Below are positions 1 through 7,769 of a stretch of 64,000 nucleotides of DNA, piece by piece; position 1 is the first letter of the stretch, and each line of letters begins with the position of its first letter. Location of the stretch: assembly GCA_037045225.1 (NCBI GenBank), contig JBAOHZ010000009.1, positions 1,364,001 to 1,428,000 of the forward strand. The letters run 5' to 3'. The notes below the pieces were generated by a model. It saw only the letters and a list, made by a program, of their open reading frames with translations. It had not been told where the DNA came from and did not search any database. This stretch comes from Nitrospira sp. Lineage in GTDB: Bacteria; Nitrospirota; Nitrospiria; Nitrospirales; Nitrospiraceae. Both the position numbers and the translations under genes were made by a program.

Positions 1-1
1 G

Positions 2-223
2 CTTGGCGGCTATTGCCGGGACAAGGGCGACTACTTAACACCCATGGGCTATACAGCCTCGCCGCGTGCCATTGGCGCGATGGGCGGTGGCTCAACGATG
101 TGGATGGTAGACCCAGAGCGTGACTTGACCATCGCATTTCTGTCGGCGGGCTTCATCGATGGGCTGCAGCACACGGATCGTTGCTCACGCATCAATGACC
201 TCGCGCTGGCGGCTTGCGAGTAA
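2..223 (+). CDS. Serine hydrolase of the beta-lactamase/CubicO fold, C-terminal end only
   Basis: An open frame enters from the left edge and ends in TAA at 221-223, giving the last 73 residues of a longer protein. The stretch with GAMGGGSTMWMVDPERDL followed by a hydrophobic strand and a terminal helix is typical of the last conserved motif and C-terminal strand of the beta-lactamase/penicillin-binding-protein fold (class C type, CubicO group). These enzymes hydrolyse esters, amides or beta-lactams through an N-terminal SxxK serine, which lies outside the window, so the substrate cannot be named. Because the N-terminus is cut by the window edge, truncation in the genome itself cannot be judged. 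The gene points toward the insertion sequence about 400 bases downstream. Confidence 0.6.
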   Translation, partial: LGGYCRDKGDYLTPMGYTASPRAIGAMGGGSTMWMVDPERDLTIAFLSAGFIDGLQHTDRCSRINDLALAACE

Positions 224-616
224 AGAGGTGGCTCCGGTTGGTTGGACAGTTTCTGTCCAGTTATAAGTGGTGCCTGACGGTATGCGCCGACGCGGCCGTG
301 GGCCGTGCTGGCAAGGGCTCCCAATACACACGATCGGGTGTGCGTTCGTCGCCTGACCACATTGTAGAGCGTCACGTAGTGTGCAGTCCCGGCCTGAGCA
401 TCGCGGGCAATCTCGTAGGCATGGGGGTGGCCCTCTTCATAAGGGCGACCTGCGCCTTACAAGGCGCTCCGAGATTGCGTCTTGCTCTCTTCATTGCCTC
501 GCTCCTTTGGTTCGCCACCACCCGGTGACACCAGGTTGCCGCTTACCATACTGTCCAAATTCAGGAGCTCCCGCTGGCTCGCCTGCGGGTCGGAGAGAAA
601 TACTGGGGTGGGACGC
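224..616. other. Intergenic stretch between the hydrolase tail and the insertion sequence
   Basis: No convincing gene is seen; the short open frames here lack ribosome binding sites and recognisable motifs. A small inverted repeat, GGACAG-ttt-CTGTCC, lies at 244-258. The stretch could be debris of older mobile DNA, but nothing proves that. Confidence 0.4.
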
Positions 617-618
617 TA

Positions 619-1452
619 GAACCTATCTCAAAATAGTTGACGGCCTGACCTTCCACCCGTATAAGTCCGGGCATGCTGCGGCTGCGGGACGATCAATGGG
701 AGCGGATTCGCGCACACTTTCCTGAAGAGCACATTCCCGACTCCCGACTGGGGCGCAAACCCCTCCCGACTCGGGCCGTCCTGGAGGCGGTGCTCTGGAT
801 TCTGAACACCGACGCCCAGTGGCACTTCCTGCCGCAGTGCTCTCCCAACTACAAAACCGTCCATCGCCGATTCCAACAATGGTGTCAGCGGGAGGTGCTG
901 CGAGAGGTCCTCACACAGTTGGCCAATGCGCTGCGCGAGGAAGGGACGATCGATGAACGGGAGAGTTTCATCGACGCCACCTTTGCGTCGGCCAAGGGCG
1001 GCGGCGAGGCCATCGGGCTCACCAAACGCGGTAAAGACGTGAAGATCCTCGCGATTGTGGATCGGCACGGGCTGCCCCTCTCGGTCAGTACGCATGCCGC
1101 CCATCATCATGAAGTCACCTTGGTCCAGCTGAGTTACGACTTCTATATGCTCGAGGCCAAGCCGGAACATCTCATTGGCGATCGGGCGTATGACAGCGAC
1201 GGCCTCGATGACGAGCTTCAGCAAGATGGCGTCAACATGATCGCGCCGCACCGGTCCACTCGTAAACTGAAAACCCAAGATGGCCGCCACCTACGTCGAT
1301 ATGAACACCGATGGCTCGTCGAACGCTTCGTTGCCTGGCTGCAGTGGAAGCGGCGCCTCCTCATTCGCTGGGAATACGACGCCACGAATTTCCTCGGATT
1401 TGTCCAGCTCGCCTGTATCACCATGCTCCTCAAACAATTTTGAGATAGGTTC
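619..1452 (+). mobile_element. IS5-family insertion sequence, intact, 834 bp
   Basis: Two perfect 16-base terminal inverted repeats bound the element: GAACCTATCTCAAAAT at 619-634 and its reverse complement at 1437-1452. A 2-base TA lies just outside each end (617-618 and 1453-1454), fitting a TA duplication within a CTAG target. One uninterrupted transposase frame fills the interior and its TGA stop falls inside the right repeat. Length, target and a single DDE transposase fit the IS5 family, probably the IS427-like branch (family knowledge). The element sits directly at the 3' end of the opposing Crp/Fnr gene. Confidence 0.9.
673..1443 (+). CDS. IS5-family DDE transposase
   Basis: This 256-residue protein carries an N-terminal helical region with the WERIRAHFP and GRKPLPTRAVLEAVLWI motifs typical of the DUF4096/IS5 N-terminus. 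An RNase-H-like catalytic core follows, with the likely DDE triad D101 (FIDATF), D170 (IGDRAYDSD) and E217 (VERFVAWL). It cuts and joins the ends of the surrounding element. The ATG at 673 is 54 bases inside the left repeat. The stop lies in the right repeat, so the gene fills the element. No frameshift or internal stop is present, so the transposase may be functional. Many relatives of this size need a programmed frameshift between two frames, but this copy is one continuous frame. Confidence 0.92.
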   Translation: MLRLRDDQWERIRAHFPEEHIPDSRLGRKPLPTRAVLEAVLWILNTDAQWHFLPQCSPNYKTVHRRFQQWCQREVLREVLTQLANALREEGTIDERESFIDATFASAKGGGEAIGLTKRGKDVKILAIVDRHGLPLSVSTHAAHHHEVTLVQLSYDFYMLEAKPEHLIGDRAYDSDGLDDELQQDGVNMIAPHRSTRKLKTQDGRHLRRYEHRWLVERFVAWLQWKRRLLIRWEYDATNFLGFVQLACITMLLKQF

Positions 1453-2144
1453 TAGGCAGCTAGGCCAATCAGCGCTTCCAAGTTGAGGATCACGATGGTG
1501 CGGCCGTCCATGTGAATGAGACCCTCATCACGAAACTGCCCAAGCGTGTTGCTCACGGTTTCACGGCTGCAGCCGATGAGATTCGCCATTTCTTGATGCG
1601 TCAACCTGGCCTTGAGTCGAATCTCCGGCTCTCCCCCGCCCTTTTCGGCCCTCCCCAATTCTGCCAGTAGATGGGCAAGACGGGCAGGAACATCTCGAAA
1701 GACGAGGTTCTCCACTCGCGTCTGAAACTTCTTGAGCCGCAAGCCGATGAGCTTGGTCAGCTTGATTGTCACACTGGGATGCGTGGCGAGGTACCGATCA
1801 AATTCTTTCCGTGGAATCACACAAATGAGCGCATCGTCGAGAGCCTCCGCTGAGGTCGAACGGGGTACGTCGTCCAGCGCGTCGAGTTCTCCAAATACTT
1901 CCCCTGCCTCCAAAATGTCGAAGGTCACTTCCTTCCCGCTGGGCGCCGTATTGGCAATTTTCACGCGCCCTCGCTTGAGGAGATACACATTGCTGCTCGG
2001 ATCGCCAGGGAGATAGAGAGGCTGCCGTTTCTTAATCTCTTTCATATGCGTAATTTTCTCCATCGCTTGCATCTCGGACGGAGAAATATCATCAAACAAT
2101 CGAATGTGTTTCAGAAACCAGAGTTTGTTCGGAAGCGATGTCAT
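1452..2144 (-). CDS. Crp/Fnr-family transcription regulator
   Basis: The protein is 230 residues from the ATG at 2144; a GTG at 2177 would add 11 residues and neither has a strong ribosome binding site. The N-terminal half is a cyclic-nucleotide-binding beta-barrel (LYLPGDPSSNVYLLKRGRVKI ... GEVFGELDALDD). A long dimer helix and a C-terminal winged helix follow, with LTHQEMANLIGCSRETVSNTL as the recognition element. The N-terminus lacks the four-cysteine set of true Fnr oxygen sensors, so the ligand is unknown. The relative spacing of ER-type residues in the barrel is Crp-like, but binding of cAMP cannot be claimed. The stop codon TAG coincides with the junction of the neighbouring insertion sequence and is completed by the element's terminal base. 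Confidence 0.85.
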   Translation of the reverse strand: MTSLPNKLWFLKHIRLFDDISPSEMQAMEKITHMKEIKKRQPLYLPGDPSSNVYLLKRGRVKIANTAPSGKEVTFDILEAGEVFGELDALDDVPRSTSAEALDDALICVIPRKEFDRYLATHPSVTIKLTKLIGLRLKKFQTRVENLVFRDVPARLAHLLAELGRAEKGGGEPEIRLKARLTHQEMANLIGCSRETVSNTLGQFRDEGLIHMDGRTIVILNLEALIGLAA

Positions 2145-2622
2145 TCGTGCTATCGAACCACTAAGTGACGCCGCCACAGCCTACCGAATCTTCTGGAGAG
2201 GAGGCAAGGGAGGACCCGACGAAGCACCTCCCGTGCTTTGTAAGCCACCTCACAGATTGGAATGATCAGGATGGGATACGGTGACAATCGGTATCGGCAT
2301 TCACCGGGTGCCTCCATGAAGCAGACCGTGAAGCGCCACGGTGAGTGTATCTCTAGTGAAAAAGAGTGCCGCATGTCTAACGTTGCGATCATCCGAGTTT
2401 CAAGAAACTGGTCTCGCAAGGGATACCAGATCATGACGTTCTAAGCCGGTGCGACGACGGGAGGTCGACAGGAGGGCCGTGCCTGCCGGAGGCCCTCCGT
2501 CGGGTGTTTGGCTAGACAGGGCTGGATGGGGAAACGGCACAGATAGGACCACATTGACCTCGAACGAGAAGGGTTGGTACATAGACGCATCCCCATCGAT
2601 GAATTGAGACGAGAGGACACCC
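2145..2622. other. Long intergenic leader between crp and arsM, with hairpin
   Basis: No gene is seen in this stretch between two divergent genes. An inverted repeat with 8-base perfect arms, GGAGGGCC at 2471-2478 and GGCCCTCC at 2491-2498, could form a strong hairpin about 125 bases before arsM. A weak promoter-like pair, TTGACC at 2554-2559 and TACATA at 2578-2583, lies just upstream of the arsM ribosome binding site (GAGAGGAC). No ATCAA-N6-TTGAT ArsR box was found here, unlike the arsR operon. Confidence 0.4.
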
Positions 2623-3810
2623 ATGCCGATAGACGATATCACCCAGAAAGTCAGTGATCGCTATGCCCGTGCTGCCGCAACCGGTGAGCAGATGTGTTGC
2701 CCGACCGGGTACGACTTTGCTGACCTCAAGTCCTTTGTGCCGGAAGAAGTCCTGACCATCTCCTACGGCTGCGGCACTCCTGCCGGACTGAACACCGTTC
2801 AAGCAGGGGAAACCGTGCTGGACATCGGCTCCGGCGGGGGGATCGACTGTTTTGAAGCGGCGCGCCGCGTGGGCCCCACCGGCCGGGTCATCGGCATCGA
2901 CATGACGGACACCATGTTGGAAATTGCACGGCGCAACGCGCCCATCGTCGCCGGAAACTTAGGCTATGCAACATCGAATATCGAGTTCCGCAAGGGCATG
3001 GCCGATGCCATGCCGGTGGAGGATGCCAGCGTCGATCTGATCATTTCCAACTGTGTGATCAACCTGGCCCCCGACAAGCGCAAAGTCTTCCGCGAAATGT
3101 ACCGCGTGATCAAGCCGGGCGGCCGGTTTACGATTTCCGACATCGTCTCGGACCAGGTGGTGCCGCAATACCTGGTGCATGATGCAGCCAAGTGGGGCGA
3201 TTGCCTGTCCGGAGCATTGCAGGTGCAGGACTACATCGGCGGGATGGTCGATGCGGGATTTCGGGCCGTCCACCAGATCAAATTCGCGCCCTGGCAGTCG
3301 ATCGACGGCATCCATTTCCTCTCGGTGACGCTCACCGGATACAAGTTTCCAGCCATCGCCGAGGAGAAGGCCCCCTCGTATGCCACCCTCTGCGGTCCCT
3401 TCTCGAGTGTCACGGACGAAATGGGGCAACGGTACGAACGCGGCGTGCCCCAACGCATCGATGGCCCCAGCGCGCAACTGTTGCAGAGCGAGCCGCTTCG
3501 TTCGCTGTTTCTTCTCGGCCCCGCGCCCGTCACACTCGCCGCCACCGACCCGCGCTGGTGCGCGATCCTTCCGGAGCAGAAACCCTGCGTCTGGCAAGGC
3601 GCCTATGCCATTCTCACCGGACCGATCATCAGCGCCGAGGACGACGATCATCACCAGTACTACCGAGGCGTGCCCTTGGAAATCTGTTCAAAGACCCTCC
3701 AAGTCCTGACACAGGAGGCCTATCGCCCTCACTTCACGATCTACCAGCGAGCCTCGGCAGGTGTGGACGGCACGGAAGTCGCGTGCAGCCCGACCGGCGG
3801 TTGTTGTTGA
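2623..3810 (+). CDS. arsM: Arsenite methyltransferase of the arsenosugar branch (ArsM)
   Basis: This 395-residue protein transfers methyl groups from S-adenosylmethionine to trivalent arsenic in the cytoplasm. The class I methyltransferase core starts with VLDIGSGGGIDC (about residues 65-76). Probable arsenic-binding cysteines are C50 (SYGCG) and C194 (WGDCLSGAL), as in known ArsM proteins. Further cysteines are C25-C26 near the N-terminus and a terminal GGCC. A C-terminal extension of about 150 residues beyond the core is typical of ArsM proteins paired with ArsS (family knowledge). The radical-SAM gene arsS starts 30 bases downstream on the same strand, which supports a role in making arsenosugars rather than simple detoxification. 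The ATG at 2623 follows a GAGAGGAC binding site. It is clearly different from the second arsM at 6.4-7.3 kb. Confidence 0.85.
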   Translation: MPIDDITQKVSDRYARAAATGEQMCCPTGYDFADLKSFVPEEVLTISYGCGTPAGLNTVQAGETVLDIGSGGGIDCFEAARRVGPTGRVIGIDMTDTMLEIARRNAPIVAGNLGYATSNIEFRKGMADAMPVEDASVDLIISNCVINLAPDKRKVFREMYRVIKPGGRFTISDIVSDQVVPQYLVHDAAKWGDCLSGALQVQDYIGGMVDAGFRAVHQIKFAPWQSIDGIHFLSVTLTGYKFPAIAEEKAPSYATLCGPFSSVTDEMGQRYERGVPQRIDGPSAQLLQSEPLRSLFLLGPAPVTLAATDPRWCAILPEQKPCVWQGAYAILTGPIISAEDDDHHQYYRGVPLEICSKTLQVLTQEAYRPHFTIYQRASAGVDGTEVACSPTGGCC

Positions 3811-3840
3811 GCCCCCGATGATGAGGAAAGGATCGATCCG

Positions 3841-4878
3841 ATGGGTCTAAGCCTGCTCGCTCGACGGGATCCACTCGCTGCCGCGTCTGAACAACTGCGC
3901 CTCCTGGCCCAAACGACCGCTTGTCAGCCATTTGAGACGGCTCTCGATCGGGTCGGGCTCTATCCGCTGGAGGCGACTGGCATCACCACGCTCCAACTCA
4001 ACCTCGGGAAATTGTGCAATCAAACCTGCCGTCATTGTCATGTAGACGCGGGACCGGACCGGACGGAAGTCATGTCGAAAGACACCATTGATCTCTGCCT
4101 GCAGGCCCTGGCTCGCACGGATATTCCCACTCTGGATATCACGGGCGGCGCACCCGAACTCAATCCGCACTTCCGCTGGCTGGTCAAACAAGCCCGATCG
4201 CTAGGCCGACAGGTGCTGGATCGCTGCAATCTTTCCGTACTGCTCCTGCCTTCGCAAGCCGACCTGGGGGAGTTTCTCGCGCAGCACCGCGTGGAGGTTA
4301 TCGCGTCGCTGCCGTCCTATCAGGCCACACAGACGGACGCACAACGCGGCGAGGGTATTTTCGAGAAGTCGATGGAGGCCCTTCGATTATTGAACCGATT
4401 GGGCTACGGCAACGAAGGAAGCGGGCTCACGCTGAATCTGGTGTACAACCCGGTCGGTGCCTTTTTACCGCCGAAGCAGGACGGCATCGAAGCCAAGTTC
4501 CGGAAAGAGCTGGCCACCCGCCACGGCGTCAGCTTCACGCACCTCTACACTATCACCAATATGCCCATCAGCCGATTTCTGGAGTTCCTCCTGGAGAGCG
4601 GCAACTACGAAGGATACATGGAACGGCTTGCGGCGGCCTTCAACCCGGCCGCGGCGACGGGCGTCATGTGCCGCTACACGCTGTCGGTCGGATGGGACGG
4701 GACCCTCTACGATTGCGACTTCAATCAGATGCTGGAATTGCCGGTCTCGCAGGGCGCCCCTCGACACATTCGAAACTTCGATCCCGCACGTTTGCACCAT
4801 CGGCCGATCGTGACGAGGAACCACTGCTACGGGTGCACGGCCGGCTCCGGTTCCTCCTGCGGCGGCGCCGTCACCTAG
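3841..4878 (+). CDS. arsS: Arsenosugar biosynthesis radical SAM protein ArsS
   Basis: This 345-residue radical SAM enzyme has the cluster motif C59-x3-C63-x2-C66 (LCNQTCRHCHVDAGP) after a short N-terminal extension. A second cysteine-rich site closes the protein (NHCYGCTAGSGSSCGG). Both features match the ArsS family, which attaches a 5'-deoxyadenosyl group to dimethylated arsenic on the route to arsenosugars. Some family members carry selenocysteine near the C-terminus; here all these positions are TGC cysteine codons. The gene follows arsM by 30 bases with a GAGGAAAGG binding site, so the two are probably one transcript. It ends tail to tail with arsC, the two stop codons overlapping within 4 bases. 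Confidence 0.9.
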   Translation: MGLSLLARRDPLAAASEQLRLLAQTTACQPFETALDRVGLYPLEATGITTLQLNLGKLCNQTCRHCHVDAGPDRTEVMSKDTIDLCLQALARTDIPTLDITGGAPELNPHFRWLVKQARSLGRQVLDRCNLSVLLLPSQADLGEFLAQHRVEVIASLPSYQATQTDAQRGEGIFEKSMEALRLLNRLGYGNEGSGLTLNLVYNPVGAFLPPKQDGIEAKFRKELATRHGVSFTHLYTITNMPISRFLEFLLESGNYEGYMERLAAAFNPAAATGVMCRYTLSVGWDGTLYDCDFNQMLELPVSQGAPRHIRNFDPARLHHRPIVTRNHCYGCTAGSGSSCGGAVT

Positions 4879-5315
4879 CGAGGACCTGCCGCGAGCGGCT
4901 GTCCCTCTTGATCCAGAAAGCCCTTGATCTGCCCAAGAATCTCGTCGCGCACACGCCGGAACAGCTGCAGACGAGTCGCATCCGAATCGGTGGCTGCCGC
5001 CGGATCGTCGAAACTCCAATGCAACAGATGCGTGCTCCCTGGCCACCTTGGGCAGGATTCCTTGGCCCGGTCGCAGACCGTGATGACGTGGTCGAACGGC
5101 TGCGTCAGAAATTCGGAAACCTGCTTCGAGCGATGGGCCGAAATGTCGATGCCGACCTCAGCCATCGCGTCGACCGAACCAGGATTCAAGCCGACCGGGT
5201 GCGTACCCGCACTGAACACCTCAAACCGATCGCCCGCCAGATGCCGCAACCACCCCTCCGCCATCTGACTGCGCGCGGAGTTGCCGGTACAGAGGAATAA
5301 CACTCGTGCCTTCAT
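4875..5315 (-). CDS. arsC: Thioredoxin-coupled arsenate reductase
   Basis: This 146-residue protein has the low-molecular-weight tyrosine phosphatase fold. It reduces arsenate to arsenite in the cytoplasm. The phosphate-binding loop C9-TGNSA-R15 is at the N-terminus, and C81 and C88 (TVCDRAKESCPRWPG) form the disulfide relay read by thioredoxin. The start at 5315 follows a strong AGGAGG and overlaps the acr3 stop (ATGA), showing translational coupling. A longer frame continues upstream antisense to acr3 but is an artefact of the GC-rich third codon position. Its product, arsenite, is the substrate of the adjacent Acr3 pump. Confidence 0.92.
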   Translation of the reverse strand: MKARVLFLCTGNSARSQMAEGWLRHLAGDRFEVFSAGTHPVGLNPGSVDAMAEVGIDISAHRSKQVSEFLTQPFDHVITVCDRAKESCPRWPGSTHLLHWSFDDPAAATDSDATRLQLFRRVRDEILGQIKGFLDQEGQPLAAGPR

Positions 5316-6406
5316 GCGCCGACCTCCTGACCGAACCAATGCCTGGTGCGGTTGCACACCGTGCAGACCGACAACATGACCGGCACTTCCACCAACACCC
5401 CGACCACCGTTGCCAATGCAGCACCGGACTCCGGCCCAAAGAGGGCGATAGCGGTCGCCACAGCTAATTCGAAAAAGTTGCTGGCACCGATGAGCGCGCC
5501 CGGCGCAGCGATCGCGTAGGGAACCCGCCACCGATGCATCAGGCCATAGGCCAGCGACGAATTCATGTAGACCTGGAGGAGAATCGGCACCGCGATCAAC
5601 ACAACATGTACGGTCTTCCCTAGAATATTCTGCGATTGAAACGCGAAGATACACACCAACGTGAGGAGCAGCGCCACGATCGTCACCGGCGCGAATCGAG
5701 GCAACAGTTGCTCCTCCATCCACCGCAGCCCATACCGGCGGACCAGCCACAGTCGGAGGCCGGCGCCGACAATCAATGGAATCACGATAAAGATCGCCAC
5801 CGAGTACAATAGGACATCGAACGGAACGGCCAACGATGAGGCGCCGCTCACCAGCAGCCCGACAATCGGAACAAAAAGCACCAACATGATCAGGTCGTTC
5901 ACGGCCACCTGGACAAGCGTGTAGGCGGGATCCCCGTCCGTCAGGTAACTCCACACAAACACCATTGCCGTGCAGGGCGCCGCAGCCAGGATAATGGTGC
6001 CGGCGATGTATTGATCGGCCTCGGCCGGTGAAATCCAGGCTGCGAAGACGTACCTGAAAAACACCCAGGCGAAGAACGCCATGGAGAAGGGCTTCACCAC
6101 CCAATTCACAAACAGGGTGATCAGCAGCCCGACCGGTCGCTTGCCCACATCACGAATCGAGGCAAACTCAACCTTCATCATCATCGGCACAATCATCAGC
6201 CAGATGAGCACGGCAATCGGCAGATTGATGTGACTGCCCTGCCCGATCTCAGCCCCTCGCAGGCTGGACACCAAACCGGGCATCGCCTGCCCGATCAGCA
6301 CGCCTATCACCATGCAGAGTGCCACCCAGAGGGTGAGATACCGTTCAAAAAACGACAGCCGTTTCGTGGTCACCTGCGGCGCATCGACCGGTAATGCGAG
6401 TTCCAT
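5312..6406 (-). CDS. acr3: Arsenite efflux permease of the Acr3 family
   Basis: A 364-residue inner-membrane protein with about ten hydrophobic segments of the bile-acid/arsenite transporter fold. The conserved cysteine motif in the fourth helix (AAPCTAMVFVWSYL) and the later NDLIMLVLF segment are characteristic of Acr3, which expels arsenite using the proton gradient. The ATG at 6406 is preferred over one at 6421 because AAGGAG lies seven bases before it. The gene is 35 bases behind arsM and overlaps arsC by four bases, so arsM-acr3-arsC form one operon under ArsR control. Confidence 0.93.
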   Translation of the reverse strand: MELALPVDAPQVTTKRLSFFERYLTLWVALCMVIGVLIGQAMPGLVSSLRGAEIGQGSHINLPIAVLIWLMIVPMMMKVEFASIRDVGKRPVGLLITLFVNWVVKPFSMAFFAWVFFRYVFAAWISPAEADQYIAGTIILAAAPCTAMVFVWSYLTDGDPAYTLVQVAVNDLIMLVLFVPIVGLLVSGASSLAVPFDVLLYSVAIFIVIPLIVGAGLRLWLVRRYGLRWMEEQLLPRFAPVTIVALLLTLVCIFAFQSQNILGKTVHVVLIAVPILLQVYMNSSLAYGLMHRWRVPYAIAAPGALIGASNFFELAVATAIALFGPESGAALATVVGVLVEVPVMLSVCTVCNRTRHWFGQEVGA

Positions 6407-6441
6407 AGCGCGCTCCTTCATGCATGCACGACTCGGCGGAG

Positions 6442-7266
6442 TTAGACAGTGCTTGCCGGTTTCTTGGCTCGAATGAATGCACTCATGAACTTGCCCTCGA
6501 CTTGGGCCACGAATAGCTCGCTGGAGAGGTCTGTGCTGACCAGCAATTCCTTCACGTCATTGGCGTGGTAAATACGCGTCGGTTCCATTCCGATCTCGAT
6601 AAACCCCGCCTGAGCCAACAAGTCTCGATACTCCGTCTCTTCCAACGCGCCCGCCACACAACCGGCCCACAATTCGAGATTCCGTCGGATCTCCGAGGGA
6701 ACCGCCCCTCGCACCACGATATCGGACAACGCCAGCCGGCCTCCCGGACGGAGCACGCGAAACGCCTCCGCCAGCACGCGTTCCTTTTCGCCGGACAAAT
6801 TCACGACGCAATTGCTGATGATCACATCCACGGAACGATCGGGCAGCGGAATGTGTTCGATTTCGCCCTTCAGAAACTCGACATTTTCCACGCCGGCGGT
6901 ACGCTGATTTTCCCTGGCCAACGCCAACATCTCCTCGGTCATATCCAACCCATAGGCTTTCCCCGTCGGACCGACTCGCTTGGCGGAGAGCAGCACATCG
7001 ATTCCGCCGCCGGACCCCAGATCCAACACCGTCTCACCCGCATGCAGTTCAGCCAGGGCCGTCGGATTCCCGCAGCCCAGCGATGCCGCCACCGCGTCCG
7101 CCGGCAACCCCTGACGCTCCTGATCTGAATACAGATTCGACGTGATTGGATCGACATTCATTAGCGCAGGGGAAGCTCCGCAGCAGGAACTGCCTCCGCT
7201 CTTGGCTCTTGCGGCCGCTTCACCATACTTTTCCTTGACCAACTCTCGAATCGCTTGTGCGTCCAT
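6442..7266 (-). CDS. arsM: Arsenite methyltransferase (second, detoxification-type ArsM)
   Basis: A 274-residue SAM-dependent methyltransferase that methylates arsenite. The SAM loop VLDLGSGGGID lies near residue 80. Cysteines C28-C29, C65 (SLGCGNP) and C183 (ELWAGCVAGAL) are the expected arsenic-binding positions; the third cysteine that many eukaryotic ArsM proteins have near the C-terminus is not evident. The start at 7266 follows GAGGAGGAG. It is the first gene behind arsR, with an ArsR box 21 bases upstream of its start codon. It is shorter than the arsM at 2.6 kb and lacks that protein's C-terminal extension. Confidence 0.88.
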   Translation of the reverse strand: MDAQAIRELVKEKYGEAAARAKSGGSSCCGASPALMNVDPITSNLYSDQERQGLPADAVAASLGCGNPTALAELHAGETVLDLGSGGGIDVLLSAKRVGPTGKAYGLDMTEEMLALARENQRTAGVENVEFLKGEIEHIPLPDRSVDVIISNCVVNLSGEKERVLAEAFRVLRPGGRLALSDIVVRGAVPSEIRRNLELWAGCVAGALEETEYRDLLAQAGFIEIGMEPTRIYHANDVKELLVSTDLSSELFVAQVEGKFMSAFIRAKKPASTV

Positions 7267-7287
7267 TTCGGCTCCTCCTCTCAATTC

Positions 7288-7303
7288 ATCAATTTTACTT
7301 GAT
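7288..7303. promoter_or_regulatory. ArsR operator in front of arsM
   Basis: ATCAA-TTTTAC-TTGAT matches the ATCAA-N6-TTGAT consensus of ArsR/SmtB operators exactly. It lies between the arsR stop codon and the arsM start, so arsM-acr3-arsC probably has its own arsenite-inducible promoter in addition to read-through from arsR. A TAAAAT hexamer on the minus strand overlaps the box and could be its -10 element. Confidence 0.8.
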
Positions 7304-7322
7304 CTATTAGGCGCAAAAAAAA

Positions 7323-7643
7323 TCAGCAGCAGCCGGAGGTGCGACGCGCCCGCCTTGCCTGTTTGAACGAATCGACGAGCTCATCCAGTTCGACAAGGGC
7401 GGCGGCGTTCACGGCATAATACATCCATCGGCCTTCACGTCGATCCACGATCATCCCCGCATCTTTGAGCACCTTCAGGTGAAATGAGAGCCGAGACTGC
7501 CCGGCCTGCAGGCGATCCGTCAGTTCGCAGACACAACACTCGCCCTCTTTCAGCTCGTCCAAAATCTCCAAACGGGTTTGATCCGCAAGTGCATGGAACA
7601 ATTCCGCAGCCCGTGTTGGATTTCGTACCGTGCTTCCCTTCAT
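7323..7643 (-). CDS. arsR: Arsenic-responsive repressor ArsR
   Basis: A 106-residue winged-helix protein of the ArsR/SmtB family: ALADQTRLEILDEL, the metal-site helix with C36-C37-V-C39 (ECCVCEL), a recognition helix (QSRLSFHLKVLKDAG) and a wing (DRREGRWMYYAV). It represses the ars promoters and leaves DNA when arsenite binds the cysteines. A C-terminal SGCC adds two more thiols. The ATG at 7643 is chosen because it begins the family-typical N-terminus; an in-frame ATG at 7679 would overlap the promoter. No ribosome binding site precedes 7643, and the predicted transcription start falls at or next to this ATG, suggesting a leaderless mRNA. Confidence 0.9.
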   Translation of the reverse strand: MKGSTVRNPTRAAELFHALADQTRLEILDELKEGECCVCELTDRLQAGQSRLSFHLKVLKDAGMIVDRREGRWMYYAVNAAALVELDELVDSFKQARRARRTSGCC

Positions 7644-7649
7644 GGCAAA

Positions 7650-7679
7650 AATATATATCAATAAATATTGATCAGTCAA
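7650..7679 (-). promoter_or_regulatory. arsR promoter with embedded ArsR box
   Basis: Read on the minus strand, a -35 TTGACT (7674-7679) and a -10 TATATT (7650-7655) are 18 bases apart. The spacer contains a perfect ArsR box, ATCAA-N6-TTGAT, at 7657-7672. A repressor bound here would cover the space between the two hexamers, the classic autoregulation layout. Confidence 0.8.
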
Positions 7680-7769
7680 GCAGGCGCCTTTATGTGTTGC
7701 TCGCCGGTCCTCACTTTGCTAAGGTGACTCGCTGGCGACATTGCCATCCCCACTGAATTGAGCCACCAC

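Noticed and set aside
4800..4878. Possible selenocysteine in ArsS
   Set aside because: All C-terminal cysteine positions are TGC codons and there is no in-frame TGA before the true stop.
4875..6104. A 409-codon minus-strand frame containing arsC
   Set aside because: Only the last 146 codons match arsenate reductase and have a binding site; the rest is antisense-phase read-through inside acr3.
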